Of a DNA stretch of 64,000 nucleotides, positions 19,790 through 27,714 are shown piece by piece; within the stretch, counting starts at the first letter, position 1, and every line of letters begins with the position of its first letter. The translations under genes were made by a program, and so were the position numbers. The notes below the pieces were generated by a model. That model saw only the letters and a list, made by a program, of their open reading frames with translations. It ran no database searches and was not told the origin of the DNA. The DNA comes from Paraburkholderia sp. SG-MS1 (GTDB taxonomy: Bacteria; Pseudomonadota; Gammaproteobacteria; Burkholderiales; Burkholderiaceae), in contig NZ_NPIH01000223.1 in assembly GCF_012275575.1 (NCBI RefSeq), forward strand, positions 85,624 to 149,623, read 5' to 3'.

Positions 19790-19889
19790 GTTGCAGTTGG
19801 GGGTGATGTCGCCAGAGCACGCGATCCTGGTCGTCGATCACAGCGACCACGGCATTGTTCGAGTGCAGATCGATAGCGCAATACTTCAT
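19790..19889 (-). pseudogene. IS110-family transposase N-terminal remnant
   Basis: Reading leftward from 19889, the first 25 to 30 residues (MKYCAIDLHSNNAVVAVIDD then DRVLW) match the start of IS110-family transposases, whose RuvC-like DEDD domain begins with exactly such an AIDLHS strand. The similarity stops after about 30 residues; the frame stays open to 19611 but with unrelated sequence. Only the first catalytic Asp survives. This is the debris of an insertion sequence at the island boundary. Confidence 0.65.
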
Positions 19890-19936
19890 ATGCGCCTCCT
19901 GACAGGTCGGTTGGTGGTTCGCACCGCAACTGTAGA

Positions 19937-19970
19937 CCTTTGCCGCCCCTTACCTTGGGGGCGGCAAAGG
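19937..19970. terminator. Strong 13-bp hairpin next to the transposase remnant
   Basis: CCTTTGCCGCCCC at 19937-19949 is perfectly complementary to 19958-19970, with an 8-base loop. A GC-rich stem this long could be a transcription terminator, although no T-run follows on the plus strand, or an insertion-sequence end structure. It lies just upstream of the IS110 fragment's start codon. Confidence 0.45.
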
Positions 19971-19985
19971 AGGCCTTTCAGATGA

Positions 19986-20192
19986 CTATCGACTCGGAGG
20001 CTTCGACCTCGTCCCAACAGCCCTTGGCCGGTGACAACTTTCCTTCGTTCTACGAGTGAAGCCATCAGTCTGGCAAACGCCTGTGTGGGTGATTTTCCCG
20101 ATCACTTCGCCCTCGCGACGTGGCGCAACATCGATCTCTACGATCTCAAGGGGCTTGCCCGGGGCAAACGCTACAGCGGCACATGATTTCAT
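19986..20192 (-). pseudogene. Glutathione-dependent formaldehyde dehydrogenase (class III ADH) N-terminal remnant
   Basis: From an ATG at 20192 reading leftward, the product begins [20 protein letters not shown] and continues [23 protein letters not shown], a near match to the start of S-(hydroxymethyl)glutathione dehydrogenase (frmA/adhC), including the zinc-ligand Cys. After about 45 residues the similarity is lost, and the frame ends at 19986. The rest of the gene, including the GHEG motif, is missing. A formaldehyde-detoxifying relic beside an island that carries its own glutathione-independent formaldehyde dehydrogenase is notable. Confidence 0.75.
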
Positions 20193-20242
20193 AAACCGTC
20201 TTTGCAAAAAGGGAAAGTAAATCGAGGAATGTAAGAGCAGTC

Positions 20243-20258
20243 GTTAGCGTACACTAAC
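20243..20258. promoter_or_regulatory. Orphan 16-bp near-palindrome (GTTAG..GTAC..CTAAC)
   Basis: GTTAGCGTACACTAAC is symmetric except for one base pair (positions 20248 and 20253). A further TGTTAG follows at about 20261. It lies some 50 bases upstream of the formaldehyde dehydrogenase remnant's start. Its size and symmetry fit a TetR-type operator, now apparently orphaned. Confidence 0.45.
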
Positions 20259-20337
20259 AGATGTTAGGGGCGGTGACGTCATTCATGAATCTCTGAGAGA
20301 TCGTTCCATGGACTGCATATCAAACCGAGTTTGTTTC

Positions 20338-20829
20338 CTATTGAACTTCGTTGTCGATTCGAAGAGGAGCGCGACTTTGTTCGTTATTTAGGTTAACGAA
20401 CTCACCCAGCAGTCGGATGAATTCGCCCGCATCTTTCTCGTCCATCCGCTCGAGAAGGCGATCGCGCAACCCTTTAACGTTCGGTGTCAGGCGAGTGATC
20501 AACTCCTCTCCCAATGGCGTCAAAAGTAACTTTCGCTGCCGTCGTGGCAGCATCTGTCTGACTATCCAGCCCTTTGCTTCAAGGCGCGCAGCCATGTCGG
20601 CCGTCGTAGATGTGTCTAGCGCAACTCTTTGAGCCAAAGTCACCTGATCTAGTCCCGGGCATTCATAGAGTTTGCGCAGGAAAGCGTACTGCACGGGCGT
20701 CACCAAACCACCGAGCTCCTCGTGGAACATTGCGACCGCGATTTGGTGAGCGCGACGAATGAGATGCCCGGGTTCCTCGTAGAGTTCAAGGTTTGGGGAT
20801 GACGAACTGCTCGCGTTTGTGCTTTCCAT
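20338..20829 (-). CDS. MarR-family regulator
   Basis: A winged-helix MarR regulator of 163 residues. The recognition region (VTLAQRVALDTSTTADMAARLEAKGW) and the wing (RRQRKLLLTPLGEEL) are clear. Such proteins are usually repressors relieved by aromatic ligands. It is divergent from the Rieske oxygenase gene at 21123, with a 293-base gap that contains one copy of the island-wide palindrome and a separate 9-bp inverted repeat. It therefore probably controls the first oxygenase operon, itself, or both. It is the first intact gene of the island. Confidence 0.87.
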   Translation of the reverse strand: MESTNASSSSSPNLELYEEPGHLIRRAHQIAVAMFHEELGGLVTPVQYAFLRKLYECPGLDQVTLAQRVALDTSTTADMAARLEAKGWIVRQMLPRRQRKLLLTPLGEELITRLTPNVKGLRDRLLERMDEKDAGEFIRLLGEFVNLNNEQSRAPLRIDNEVQ

Positions 20830-20970
20830 GTGGTTTTGCGGCCTGCTGTTCGCCGCTACCGAGATTTACATAGAGGACTAGAACTTCGGGAAAGTAAGGC
20901 GTAGCCAGTCAATAGTTCGAATTGTGTAATTCGCATGTGTGTATCGTCGAGGAAACACAGTTCGAAGAAC

Positions 20971-20988
20971 CCTATCCAAAGATAGGTG
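20971..20988 (+). promoter_or_regulatory. Island operator copy 1, before the first Rieske operon
   Basis: CCTATC-CAAA-GATAGGTG: perfect 6-bp inverted halves (20971-20976 and 20981-20986) around a 4-base spacer, plus the conserved TG. The GGTG end points toward the oxygenase gene, whose start lies about 135 bases on. Confidence 0.7.
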
Positions 20989-20990
20989 AT

Positions 20991-21032
20991 ACCCCTCGTG
21001 AGGCGGGAGACTATCTCTCGCATACGAGGGGT
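20991..21032. promoter_or_regulatory. 9-bp inverted repeat beside operator copy 1
   Basis: ACCCCTCGT at 20991-20999 is the exact reverse complement of ACGAGGGGT at 21024-21032; the 24 bases between are unpaired. It begins 2 bases after operator copy 1. It could be a second operator, for example for the divergent MarR protein, or a leader hairpin of the oxygenase transcript. Confidence 0.45.
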
Positions 21033-21122
21033 GAGTGTACTTAGTGCGACCATTCAGTGTACGGAATGTCAATTCTGGACGCACCCCTCCCCACGAACGA
21101 ATAGCCCACGGAGACGATTAAC

Positions 21123-22202
21123 GTGTACCTAAAGAATGTCTGGTATGTCGCCTGCACACCCGATGAGATTGACGGAAAGCCCCTTGGGCGCAAGATCTGC
21201 GGTGAATCGATCGTGTTTTATCGGTCGGGAGACGGGACGGTCGCTGCTCTAGAAGACTTCTGTCCCCATCGAGGGGCGCCGTTGTCTCTTGGATTTGTCC
21301 GCGACGGTACGCTAGTCTGCGGTTATCACGGCCTCGAGATGGGCTGTGAGGGGAAGACTACGGGCATGCCCGGTCAGCGCGTTGGTGGTTTCCCGCAAAT
21401 TCGGCGATATCCTGCCGTAGAGCGTTACGGCTTTATCTGGGTTTGGCCCGGTGATGCGGCGCAGGCGGAGCCAAACGAAATTCACCGTCTCCCGTGGGCG
21501 GAGGATCCAGCTTGGGCACACGGTGGAGGGCTTTACCATATCAAGTGCGATTATCGGCTCATGATCGACAACCTGATGGATTTGACGCACGAAACGTACG
21601 TCCACGCGAACAGCATTGGACAAAAGGAAATTGACGACGCGCCTCCGAAGACCGTTAACAAAGGCGATCAAGTGGTCACGAGCCGATTCATGGAAAATAT
21701 CACGGCTCCCCCGTTCTGGAAGATGGCTTTGCGCGGCAATGGCCTCGCCGACGACGTGCCAGTCGACCGCTGGCAGATCTGTACATTCACGCCTCCCAGC
21801 CACGTGATGATTGAGGTCGGCGTTGCGCACGCTGGGCACGGCGGCTATATCGCTCCCGCCGATCGCAAGGCGTCGTCCATCGTAGTCGACTTCATCACCC
21901 CGGAAACTGAGACCTCGATTTGGTACTTCTGGGGTATGGCGCGGAATTTCCGTCCTGAGGACGAGGAGCTGACCGCGAAGATTCAGGAGGGCCAAGGGAA
22001 GATCTTTGCCGAAGACCTCGAAATGCTGGAACGGCAGCAGCGCAATCTCGATGCGTGGCCGGACCGCAATCTTCTCAAGCTCAACATCGATGCGGGCGGT
22101 GTACTGTCGCGTAAGGTCATTGACCGCTTGCTTGCAGCGGAGCGCACGTCCTCTGTCGGCCAGCCGATCATCCCGATTGCTCGGGCGTCGGAGGCGTCGT
22201 GA
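21123..22202 (+). CDS. Rieske non-heme iron oxygenase, vanillate O-demethylase type (oxygenase 1)
   Basis: The terminal oxygenase of a two-component aromatic O-demethylase (VanA-like), 359 residues. The Rieske [2Fe-2S] ligands are Cys47, His49, Cys66 and His69 (CPHR...CGYH). The catalytic iron motif is Asp153-xx-His156-xxxx-His161 (NLMDLTHETYVH). The family removes methyl groups from methoxyaromatics as formaldehyde, with electrons from the reductase gene that overlaps its stop codon. It starts with a GTG; the promoter region carries operator copy 1. The exact substrate is not determined. It differs clearly from oxygenase 2 at 24534. Confidence 0.87.
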   Translation: MYLKNVWYVACTPDEIDGKPLGRKICGESIVFYRSGDGTVAALEDFCPHRGAPLSLGFVRDGTLVCGYHGLEMGCEGKTTGMPGQRVGGFPQIRRYPAVERYGFIWVWPGDAAQAEPNEIHRLPWAEDPAWAHGGGLYHIKCDYRLMIDNLMDLTHETYVHANSIGQKEIDDAPPKTVNKGDQVVTSRFMENITAPPFWKMALRGNGLADDVPVDRWQICTFTPPSHVMIEVGVAHAGHGGYIAPADRKASSIVVDFITPETETSIWYFWGMARNFRPEDEELTAKIQEGQGKIFAEDLEMLERQQRNLDAWPDRNLLKLNIDAGGVLSRKVIDRLLAAERTSSVGQPIIPIARASEAS

Positions 22203-23164
22203 ACAACGAGACGTTGACAGTACAGGTCTCAGGGAAGTGGGTCGAGGCACAGGATATCTGCGGCTTTGAACTCAGAAATCCTGATGGGACATCTCTGCCC
22301 GCTTTTACCGCTGGTTCGCATATCGACGTCCATTTGCCTGGCGGCCTCGTGCGTCAGTATTCCCTGTGCGGTGATCCGGGGAGTGCGGACCGATACGAAG
22401 TCGCCGTGCTGCGAGACGCCGGCGGTCGAGGTGGCTCGATAGCCATACATGATCTCGTCCATGTGGGAGACTTTCTGCAGGTCAGCGTTCCCCGGAATCA
22501 CTTCGCAATCGAACAAAACGCCACGCGTCATTTACTCCTGGCGGGCGGAATCGGAGTGACGCCAATTCTAAGCATGGCAGAGTATCTGTCATCACGAGGG
22601 GAGTCGTTCGACATGCACTACTGCACACGCAGCGAGAGCCGTACGGCCTTCATCGCCCGTATTTCCGAATCAGACTTTTGTGATCGCGTCCAGTTTCACT
22701 ACGACAACGGCGACGCTTCGCAACGATTCGATCTAACTTCGACATTGACAGAAGAGCAGGAGAGCACACATCTATATGTCTGCGGTCCAAGAGGGTTTAT
22801 GGATGGAGTACTCTCTGCAGCCCGCGCACAAGGGTGGACTGAGGACCGGTTGCATTATGAATTCTTTAGCGGAACAGTCACGAAGCTAGAGGGTGACGCG
22901 CCTTTCCAGGTTCGATTGGCCAGCAGCGGCGCTGTAGTTGACGTTCCGGCAGGAAGCACTGTCGTCGAAGCTCTGGCTACCCATGGCGTGGAAATACTCA
23001 CGTCGTGCGAACAGGGCGTATGTGGCACGTGTCTGACGCGGGTATTGGAAGGTCAACCTGATCATCGCGATTCCTACCTGACGGAAGAAGAGAGGGCATC
23101 GGGTGACCAGTTTATGCCATGCTGTTCCCGATCGAAGTCGACGTTGCTCGTCCTGGATCTGTAG
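22199..23164 (+). CDS. Oxygenase reductase, VanB type (reductase 1)
   Basis: An NAD(P)H-dependent ferredoxin-type reductase of 321 residues that feeds electrons to oxygenase 1. The order is a flavin-binding barrel (RQYSLCGDP near residue 45), a nicotinamide-binding domain (LLAGGIGVTPILSMAEYL), and a C-terminal plant-type [2Fe-2S] domain with Cys-x4-Cys-x2-Cys (SCEQGVCGTC) plus a later Cys. The GTG start overlaps the oxygenase stop (GTGA), so the pair is translationally coupled. Length and domain order are those of VanB. Confidence 0.9.
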   Translation: MNNETLTVQVSGKWVEAQDICGFELRNPDGTSLPAFTAGSHIDVHLPGGLVRQYSLCGDPGSADRYEVAVLRDAGGRGGSIAIHDLVHVGDFLQVSVPRNHFAIEQNATRHLLLAGGIGVTPILSMAEYLSSRGESFDMHYCTRSESRTAFIARISESDFCDRVQFHYDNGDASQRFDLTSTLTEEQESTHLYVCGPRGFMDGVLSAARAQGWTEDRLHYEFFSGTVTKLEGDAPFQVRLASSGAVVDVPAGSTVVEALATHGVEILTSCEQGVCGTCLTRVLEGQPDHRDSYLTEEERASGDQFMPCCSRSKSTLLVLDL

Positions 23165-23260
23165 CCCGGAAGCATGGCTAGACGCATTGTGTGACTTCCG
23201 CGCTGTTAATCGCCAACTCAGGTGCTTGGCCGATTCTGGTCGAGCAACTAGGAGCTAAAC

Positions 23261-23288
23261 GCGTCGTCGCCGGCCCGGGTGACGACGC
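23261..23288. terminator. Possible terminator hairpin after the first Rieske operon
   Basis: GCGTCGTC at 23261-23268 pairs with GACGACGC at 23281-23288 around a 12-base loop rich in G and C; an ATTT follows. It lies about 100 bases after the reductase stop, in a 250-base stretch (23165-23414) that otherwise shows no gene. The lack of a long T-run keeps this tentative. Confidence 0.3.
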
Positions 23289-23414
23289 ATTTCAGGATTT
23301 CCCCGCGAACTGAAGCGAGAATGCCAACGGCTTCATGAGATCGGCCGACACCGGTGGAATCGTGACAACAATGACAGCCTCAGACGATAATATTCGCGTA
23401 ACACGTGAATGCAG

Positions 23415-24398
23415 TTAGTGACGGGCAGCGTCCCTTTGTAGCTGGGCCTGAACTTTGGCGTAGCGCAGAGGCGGTAGCCCGAATCGTTTCTTGAAAACTT
23501 CTCGAAAAGCGCGTTCAGACTCATAGCCAACGACTTCTGCTATTTGTGCAATCGATAGCCTACCTTCCATCACTTTCTCCGCCGCTAATTGCATTCGGCA
23601 GTCGATCAAATATTCGATTGGTGATTGTCCGACGAGCTTAGCGAACCTTCTCCCGAAGGTATGACGGGACATGCCAGCTTCCCCGGCAAGCGCTTCCGTA
23701 GTCCACGGAAAACCGGCATTCGAATGAATTAGTGCGAGCGCATGCCGAATCCGCTTGTCGGCAATACCTCTTAGCCAGCCAACCGAATCGCTGGGCAAAG
23801 AAAGAGCGTGGGCCCGTATGAAACTGGTGAAGATTAGCTCGGCAAGATGCGTTGCCGTCGCGACATAGCCGGGCGTTGCCGACGTCTGCTCATTAGCTAA
23901 AAATTCGAGCATTGAGCCTATCCACGGGAAGAAGCCACGAGCGCTACCCCGCAGCAAGATTACATCAGGTAACGCACTGAGAAGAGCATTCCCTCCCGCG
24001 TCCTGGAGGAGGAAGGCAAGGCTGAGCAAGCGGCCTTGCCTTGGTTCATCACCCAATTTAAGCCCGGCGATGGGGGCCGTCTGTTTGGCGCCGGGAAGCA
24101 GTTTCGGTAGTTCGTGTTCCTCCCAGTAGTCAAAAAGTTCGACGCAGTCGGCGTCAACAGACGATGCGATCCGGAACTTCGCTCCGTGGAGCACAAGAAT
24201 CGAGTCACCGGGTTGCAATTCGAGCGGAGGGGGAGTGTCGCGCAAAATCCAGAAAGGAGTGTCGATGCAACAAAATGCGTAAGCGTAAGCCGATGGCATC
24301 TTGGGCACAGCCAGGCCCCAGTCCTTACCCAACGCATAAATGCCACCGGAGTTAGACGCAACCTTTAGTGATAGCAACACTTCGCCGAGCAAATCCAT
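23415..24398 (-). CDS. AraC-family regulator
   Basis: A transcription activator of 327 residues: an N-terminal cupin-like ligand domain (AraC-binding-like, cupin_6 type, residues about 5-190) and a C-terminal double helix-turn-helix (EALAGEAGMSRHTFGRRFAK and IAQIAEVVGYESERAFREVFKKRFG). It is divergent from the second Rieske oxygenase gene at 24534, which lacks an island operator upstream, so this protein is the likely controller of that gene. The cupin-type AraC group often controls aldehyde- or redox-linked genes; the effector is unknown. Confidence 0.87.
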   Translation of the reverse strand: MDLLGEVLLSLKVASNSGGIYALGKDWGLAVPKMPSAYAYAFCCIDTPFWILRDTPPPLELQPGDSILVLHGAKFRIASSVDADCVELFDYWEEHELPKLLPGAKQTAPIAGLKLGDEPRQGRLLSLAFLLQDAGGNALLSALPDVILLRGSARGFFPWIGSMLEFLANEQTSATPGYVATATHLAELIFTSFIRAHALSLPSDSVGWLRGIADKRIRHALALIHSNAGFPWTTEALAGEAGMSRHTFGRRFAKLVGQSPIEYLIDCRMQLAAEKVMEGRLSIAQIAEVVGYESERAFREVFKKRFGLPPLRYAKVQAQLQRDAARH

Positions 24399-24533
24399 GG
24401 CGTTCTGAGAGGGTTATGGAATCAGCCGAAATTCGTCTCAGTCTAGCATGGAGTAGATAGGGTAAGCGTCATACACTGGGCATTCAATGCGCGATTCCGC
24501 GACATGAACACAAGACCTGAATGGAGACTCCCC

Positions 24534-25607
24534 ATGTACCTCCGCAACTGCTGGTATGTTGCAGCCTGGAACTACGAAATCGAAGCCGATACCTTACTTG
24601 CACGAACCATTATCAACGAGCCTCTGGTATTTTTCCGAAAGGAGGATGGAACGGTAGCAGCACTGCAAGATCGTTGTTGTCACCGTTCTGCGCCGCTGTC
24701 GATTGGACGTAAGGAAGGCGACGCCGTACGTTGTATGTATCACGGGCTCAAGTTTGACAGCAGCGGGAAATGCGTTGAGATTCCTGGCCAGGATGCTATT
24801 CCGCCTCAAGCTTGTGTTCGGAGTTTCCCTGTGACCGAGAGGTATAGCTGGGTCTGGGTTTGGATGGGTGATCCGGCGCTCGCTGACGAGAATTTGATCC
24901 CGCCAGCAGTGGCACACGACGACCCGAACTGGATTTTCCGGTCTGGCAGCATCGAATACGCCGCGAACTATCAGCTCGTGAACGATAACCTGCTCGATTT
25001 CTCCCACCTCACTTTCCTTCACCCCAATAGCTTCGGCGTTGGGTCCGATTGGGCGCATATTCGTCCGAAGGTGACACGACTTGAGCGTGGCGTGCGGGTC
25101 GAACGGTGGCTTCCGAATCAGCCCATCCCCAACCACATCAGGGGGGTTACGGATTGTGAACTTCTTGACCTATGGAGCCACTATGACTATTTGGTGCCAG
25201 GCGTCATGGTGATGTACTCATCAAGCTATCCTCAAGGGACGCTTGACAAATTCAATGGTGGAGCGCCTACCGGAATACAACCGATTACCAGTGACGTCAC
25301 TTGCCAGGCGATTACGCCATGTGGGGATGAGCAGTCACGTTATTTCTTCTCGTGGGCACCAAACGTCCATGCACAGGCGGGCTGCAGTGACGAACTCGCG
25401 GACGGTATGATTGCAATTGCGCGAATGGCCTTTGAGGAGGATCGCCTGATGATTGAATCTCAGGCACACAATCTCAAGATGGCGCCCAATGCAAAGCAGG
25501 TCGCGATTGCGTTCGACAATGCGCTTTCGCAAATGCGTTGGGTATTGGACAAGTTGATCAAGGAAGAAGCGCAACCGCAGTTGAATTCGGCTTCCGTGGT
25601 AGCTTAA
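24534..25607 (+). CDS. Rieske non-heme iron oxygenase, vanillate O-demethylase type (oxygenase 2)
   Basis: A second VanA-like terminal oxygenase, 357 residues from the ATG at 24534, preferred over 24504 because GGAGA sits about 10 bases before it and the product then starts MYLRNCWYVAAW as in the family. Rieske ligands are Cys48, His50, Cys67 and His70; the iron motif is in NDNLLDFSHLTFLH. It is monocistronic, ending at a strong terminator, without an adjacent same-strand reductase; the reductase on the opposite strand at 26269 is the likely partner. The AraC gene diverges from it. Demethylation of a methoxyaromatic is inferred. Confidence 0.87.
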   Translation: MYLRNCWYVAAWNYEIEADTLLARTIINEPLVFFRKEDGTVAALQDRCCHRSAPLSIGRKEGDAVRCMYHGLKFDSSGKCVEIPGQDAIPPQACVRSFPVTERYSWVWVWMGDPALADENLIPPAVAHDDPNWIFRSGSIEYAANYQLVNDNLLDFSHLTFLHPNSFGVGSDWAHIRPKVTRLERGVRVERWLPNQPIPNHIRGVTDCELLDLWSHYDYLVPGVMVMYSSSYPQGTLDKFNGGAPTGIQPITSDVTCQAITPCGDEQSRYFFSWAPNVHAQAGCSDELADGMIAIARMAFEEDRLMIESQAHNLKMAPNAKQVAIAFDNALSQMRWVLDKLIKEEAQPQLNSASVVA

Positions 25608-25622
25608 CAACTTGCCGTTAGC

Positions 25623-25658
25623 AATGCACCGCAGTCAGAAGATTGCGGTGCATTTTTT
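25623..25658 (+). terminator. Rho-independent terminator of oxygenase 2
   Basis: AATGCACCGCA at 25623-25633 pairs with TGCGGTGCATT at 25644-25654, with a 10-base loop, followed directly by a run of T. It begins 16 bases after the oxygenase stop codon. A textbook intrinsic terminator on the plus strand. Confidence 0.85.
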
Positions 25659-25738
25659 GCGTGTCGCTGCTGTGATGAGTTATAAACTCAACGCACAACG
25701 AAAGTGGTTATTTCCCGTTTTCTCAGCAGATACTGACT

Positions 25739-25987
25739 TCACGCGGCGTGCCGTATCATGCCCATCGCCGGATGGTTTAGCGCAGGCGGAAACACACACC
25801 ACGTACCGTCGTCGTGCCGGAAGAAATAGATAGCCAGCGCGCCAGCCGGTCGCAATGTCTCAACGCATACATAGCGTCTCTGACCCAATGGTATGCGACC
25901 GAATCCGGTGACCCGGACTGGCGTTGACGAAGTGGGACCAAGCCATTTCTCGACCAGCAAACGCAAAGACTTGTCAGCGGTTCCCAT
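25739..25987 (-). CDS. Small conserved-looking protein of unknown function
   Basis: An 82-residue product from the ATG at 25987 (reading leftward), chosen because AAGGAGA lies 6 bases upstream; the open frame extends further to 26092. It begins MGTADKSLRLLVEKWLGP, then has a strand-rich core (VRVTGFGRIPLGQRRYVCVE; ALAIYFFRHDDGTWCVFPP). No signal peptide or membrane segment. I do not recognise the family. It lies tail to tail with oxygenase 2 and downstream of reductase 2 on the same strand, so it may be the last gene of that unit. Confidence 0.55.
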   Translation of the reverse strand: MGTADKSLRLLVEKWLGPTSSTPVRVTGFGRIPLGQRRYVCVETLRPAGALAIYFFRHDDGTWCVFPPALNHPAMGMIRHAA

Positions 25988-26268
25988 CAATGTCTCCTTC
26001 AAAATCCCATGTCCTTGATACAGAAATCGCATTAGATGCGATTCGCAGTTCATGAGGAACCTACCTTCTTTGCGTGACTTATATAAAGTCAATGCGACGC
26101 TGTGTCGAGGCCGCGTACTGCGACAATTGCGTATGAGAATTCATGAATCAGGGCATTGCGCTCACCATCTGACGTAACGACATCTCTTCGCGTCCGACGC
26201 CGGGAGCGTCGATCTCCTTTTGGAAGTGTGCTGAGACGAAGGTCACATCGCCATTCCGTATCGTGCGG

Positions 26269-27228
26269 TTAGATGTCAAGTTCGAGCACTGCGGTCTTGG
26301 CGCGTGAAACGCAAATCAGCATGCTCTTACCCTCGGCGCGGGTAATATCCGAGAGAATAAAATCTCGATGATCTGGCGTCCCAGAAAGTACGCGCGTCTC
26401 ACAGCTTCCGCATAGCCCTTCACGGCACGAGAAGGGCACGCAGTGACCTTTTTCCTCCAGCACCTCAAGTATGCTGCGGTCCGCCGGCACTTCCAGTTCC
26501 TCACCGCTGCTACGCAGCACAAGCTTGAAGCTCTGGAGATCACCACTGTTCGGAGCTTTGCCTCCAAACCACTCGAAGTGCATGCGTTCATGCCCATGCG
26601 ATACCTCGCCTGCAGCTTGTACGCTTTCCATTAACGAGGCAGGGCCGCAACAATAGATGTGACTATCGCTGGGCAGAGCGGCGACGGCGACGTCGACATC
26701 AAGTGCTTTGCCTGCGTTCTCGTCGAGGAAATGTGTGTGAACGTTCTGCTGGGAGAAGTCCTGAAGCTCGTCGAGGAATGCCGCACGGAGTCGACTGCGT
26801 GCGAGGTAATGAAGTTGCCACGGCTTGCCATGAGCCACACACCAACGGATCATGGCAAGGATCGGGGTGATGCCAATCCCGCCTGCGATAAAGGTAAAGT
26901 GCTCGCCGCTCTGATCGATCGGGAAATTGTTGCGAGGCGTACTAACCCGAAGACGGTCGCCAACCTTTAACGCGCCGTGGAGATATTTGGAGCCTCCACG
27001 GCTTGTAGGTGAAAGTCCGACGCCGATCGAGTAGTGACTTACGTCCTGGAAGTCATTGCAGAGTGAGTAGTGTCTGATCAGACCGTTAGGAAGATAGACT
27101 TCCAGGTGAGCGCCTGGTTCGAAAGGCGGTAGACCGTGCCCTTGGGCATCCACGAGGTCATATCGCAGGATATCCTTGGCTTCAGCGTGAATCGCGGCAA
27201 CGACAGTGTCAATGTATCCGGTGGACAT
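26269..27228 (-). CDS. Oxygenase reductase, VanB type (reductase 2)
   Basis: A 319-residue reductase with the same architecture as reductase 1: flavin domain (RHYSLCNDF), nicotinamide domain (FIAGGIGITPILAMIRW) and C-terminal [2Fe-2S] domain (FSCREGLCGSC with a later Cys). It would supply electrons to an oxygenase, most likely oxygenase 2, whose gene is on the other strand 660 bases away. The only candidate promoter is the divergent region shared with the formaldehyde dehydrogenase gene, where an island operator copy points toward it. This separated arrangement differs from the coupled pair at 21123-23164. Confidence 0.88.
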   Translation of the reverse strand: MSTGYIDTVVAAIHAEAKDILRYDLVDAQGHGLPPFEPGAHLEVYLPNGLIRHYSLCNDFQDVSHYSIGVGLSPTSRGGSKYLHGALKVGDRLRVSTPRNNFPIDQSGEHFTFIAGGIGITPILAMIRWCVAHGKPWQLHYLARSRLRAAFLDELQDFSQQNVHTHFLDENAGKALDVDVAVAALPSDSHIYCCGPASLMESVQAAGEVSHGHERMHFEWFGGKAPNSGDLQSFKLVLRSSGEELEVPADRSILEVLEEKGHCVPFSCREGLCGSCETRVLSGTPDHRDFILSDITRAEGKSMLICVSRAKTAVLELDI

Positions 27229-27530
27229 TTCTGGCTTCTAGAACGAGAATCCGCCCAGCGGATTCCCTCTGTTTAGGGTGGCTATAGGTAACGAACCGAC
27301 TACGGTAATACAGCGTCTGCTCCACAGATCAAAGGCGTTCCGGCCGCTGGATCAAGGTCGACAACGGCGTTGACGTCGTACACGAACGGCACCTCGCGCA
27401 TGAAAATGGAGGGATACGAGCCGCTGCATCGGCTTATGCGCATCCTCATTGCCAAGAGAGCGTAAGTACCGTTCTCGACATACCGAAAACTCGGCAGATA
27501 TCCCAGATTCCAGCATTTGGACGTGCCCAG
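27229..27530. other. Leader region of reductase 2, possible small minus-strand gene
   Basis: About 300 bases between the reductase start and its operator. A minus-strand frame ends at 27300; its last 30 codons (FMREVPFVYDVNAVVDLD and onward) have coding-like third positions. However, its only long start would be a GTG lying inside the operator, so transcription from that promoter would probably miss it. It may be a short gene starting later or a decayed fragment. I cannot name it. Confidence 0.25.
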
Positions 27531-27548
27531 CACCTATCCTTCGATAGC
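27531..27548 (-). promoter_or_regulatory. Island operator copy 2, facing reductase 2
   Basis: On the minus strand the sequence is GCTATC-GAAG-GATAGGTG: 5-bp inverted halves, the outermost pair broken. The GGTG end points toward the reductase gene. The spacing to that start (about 300 bases) is long compared with the other copies. Confidence 0.6.
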
Positions 27549-27588
27549 GTGCCGCTCTCTCCATACAAGCTTTCCCCGGCTCAGGCGA

Positions 27589-27606
27589 ACTATCCAAAGA
27601 TAGGTG
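27589..27606 (+). promoter_or_regulatory. Island operator copy 3, facing formaldehyde dehydrogenase
   Basis: ACTATC-CAAA-GATAGGTG on the plus strand, the same spacer as copy 1. It lies about 110 bases before the dehydrogenase start. Its centre is 56 bases from the centre of copy 2, making a back-to-back divergent control region. Confidence 0.68.
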
Positions 27607-27714
27607 ATGGCGCCTGGCAACGGCGCGAACATCCTGTTGGGGCAAACAGAGTTCCAGCACGCACAAGCCCACCTGCTATTGCGCGTGCGTTGAAAACCCA
27701 AACAGGAGACGGAT

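Noticed and set aside
24451..24463. GATAGG half-site upstream of oxygenase 2
   Set aside because: No CTATC partner at the 4-base spacing and no TG after it, so it was not counted as an operator copy.
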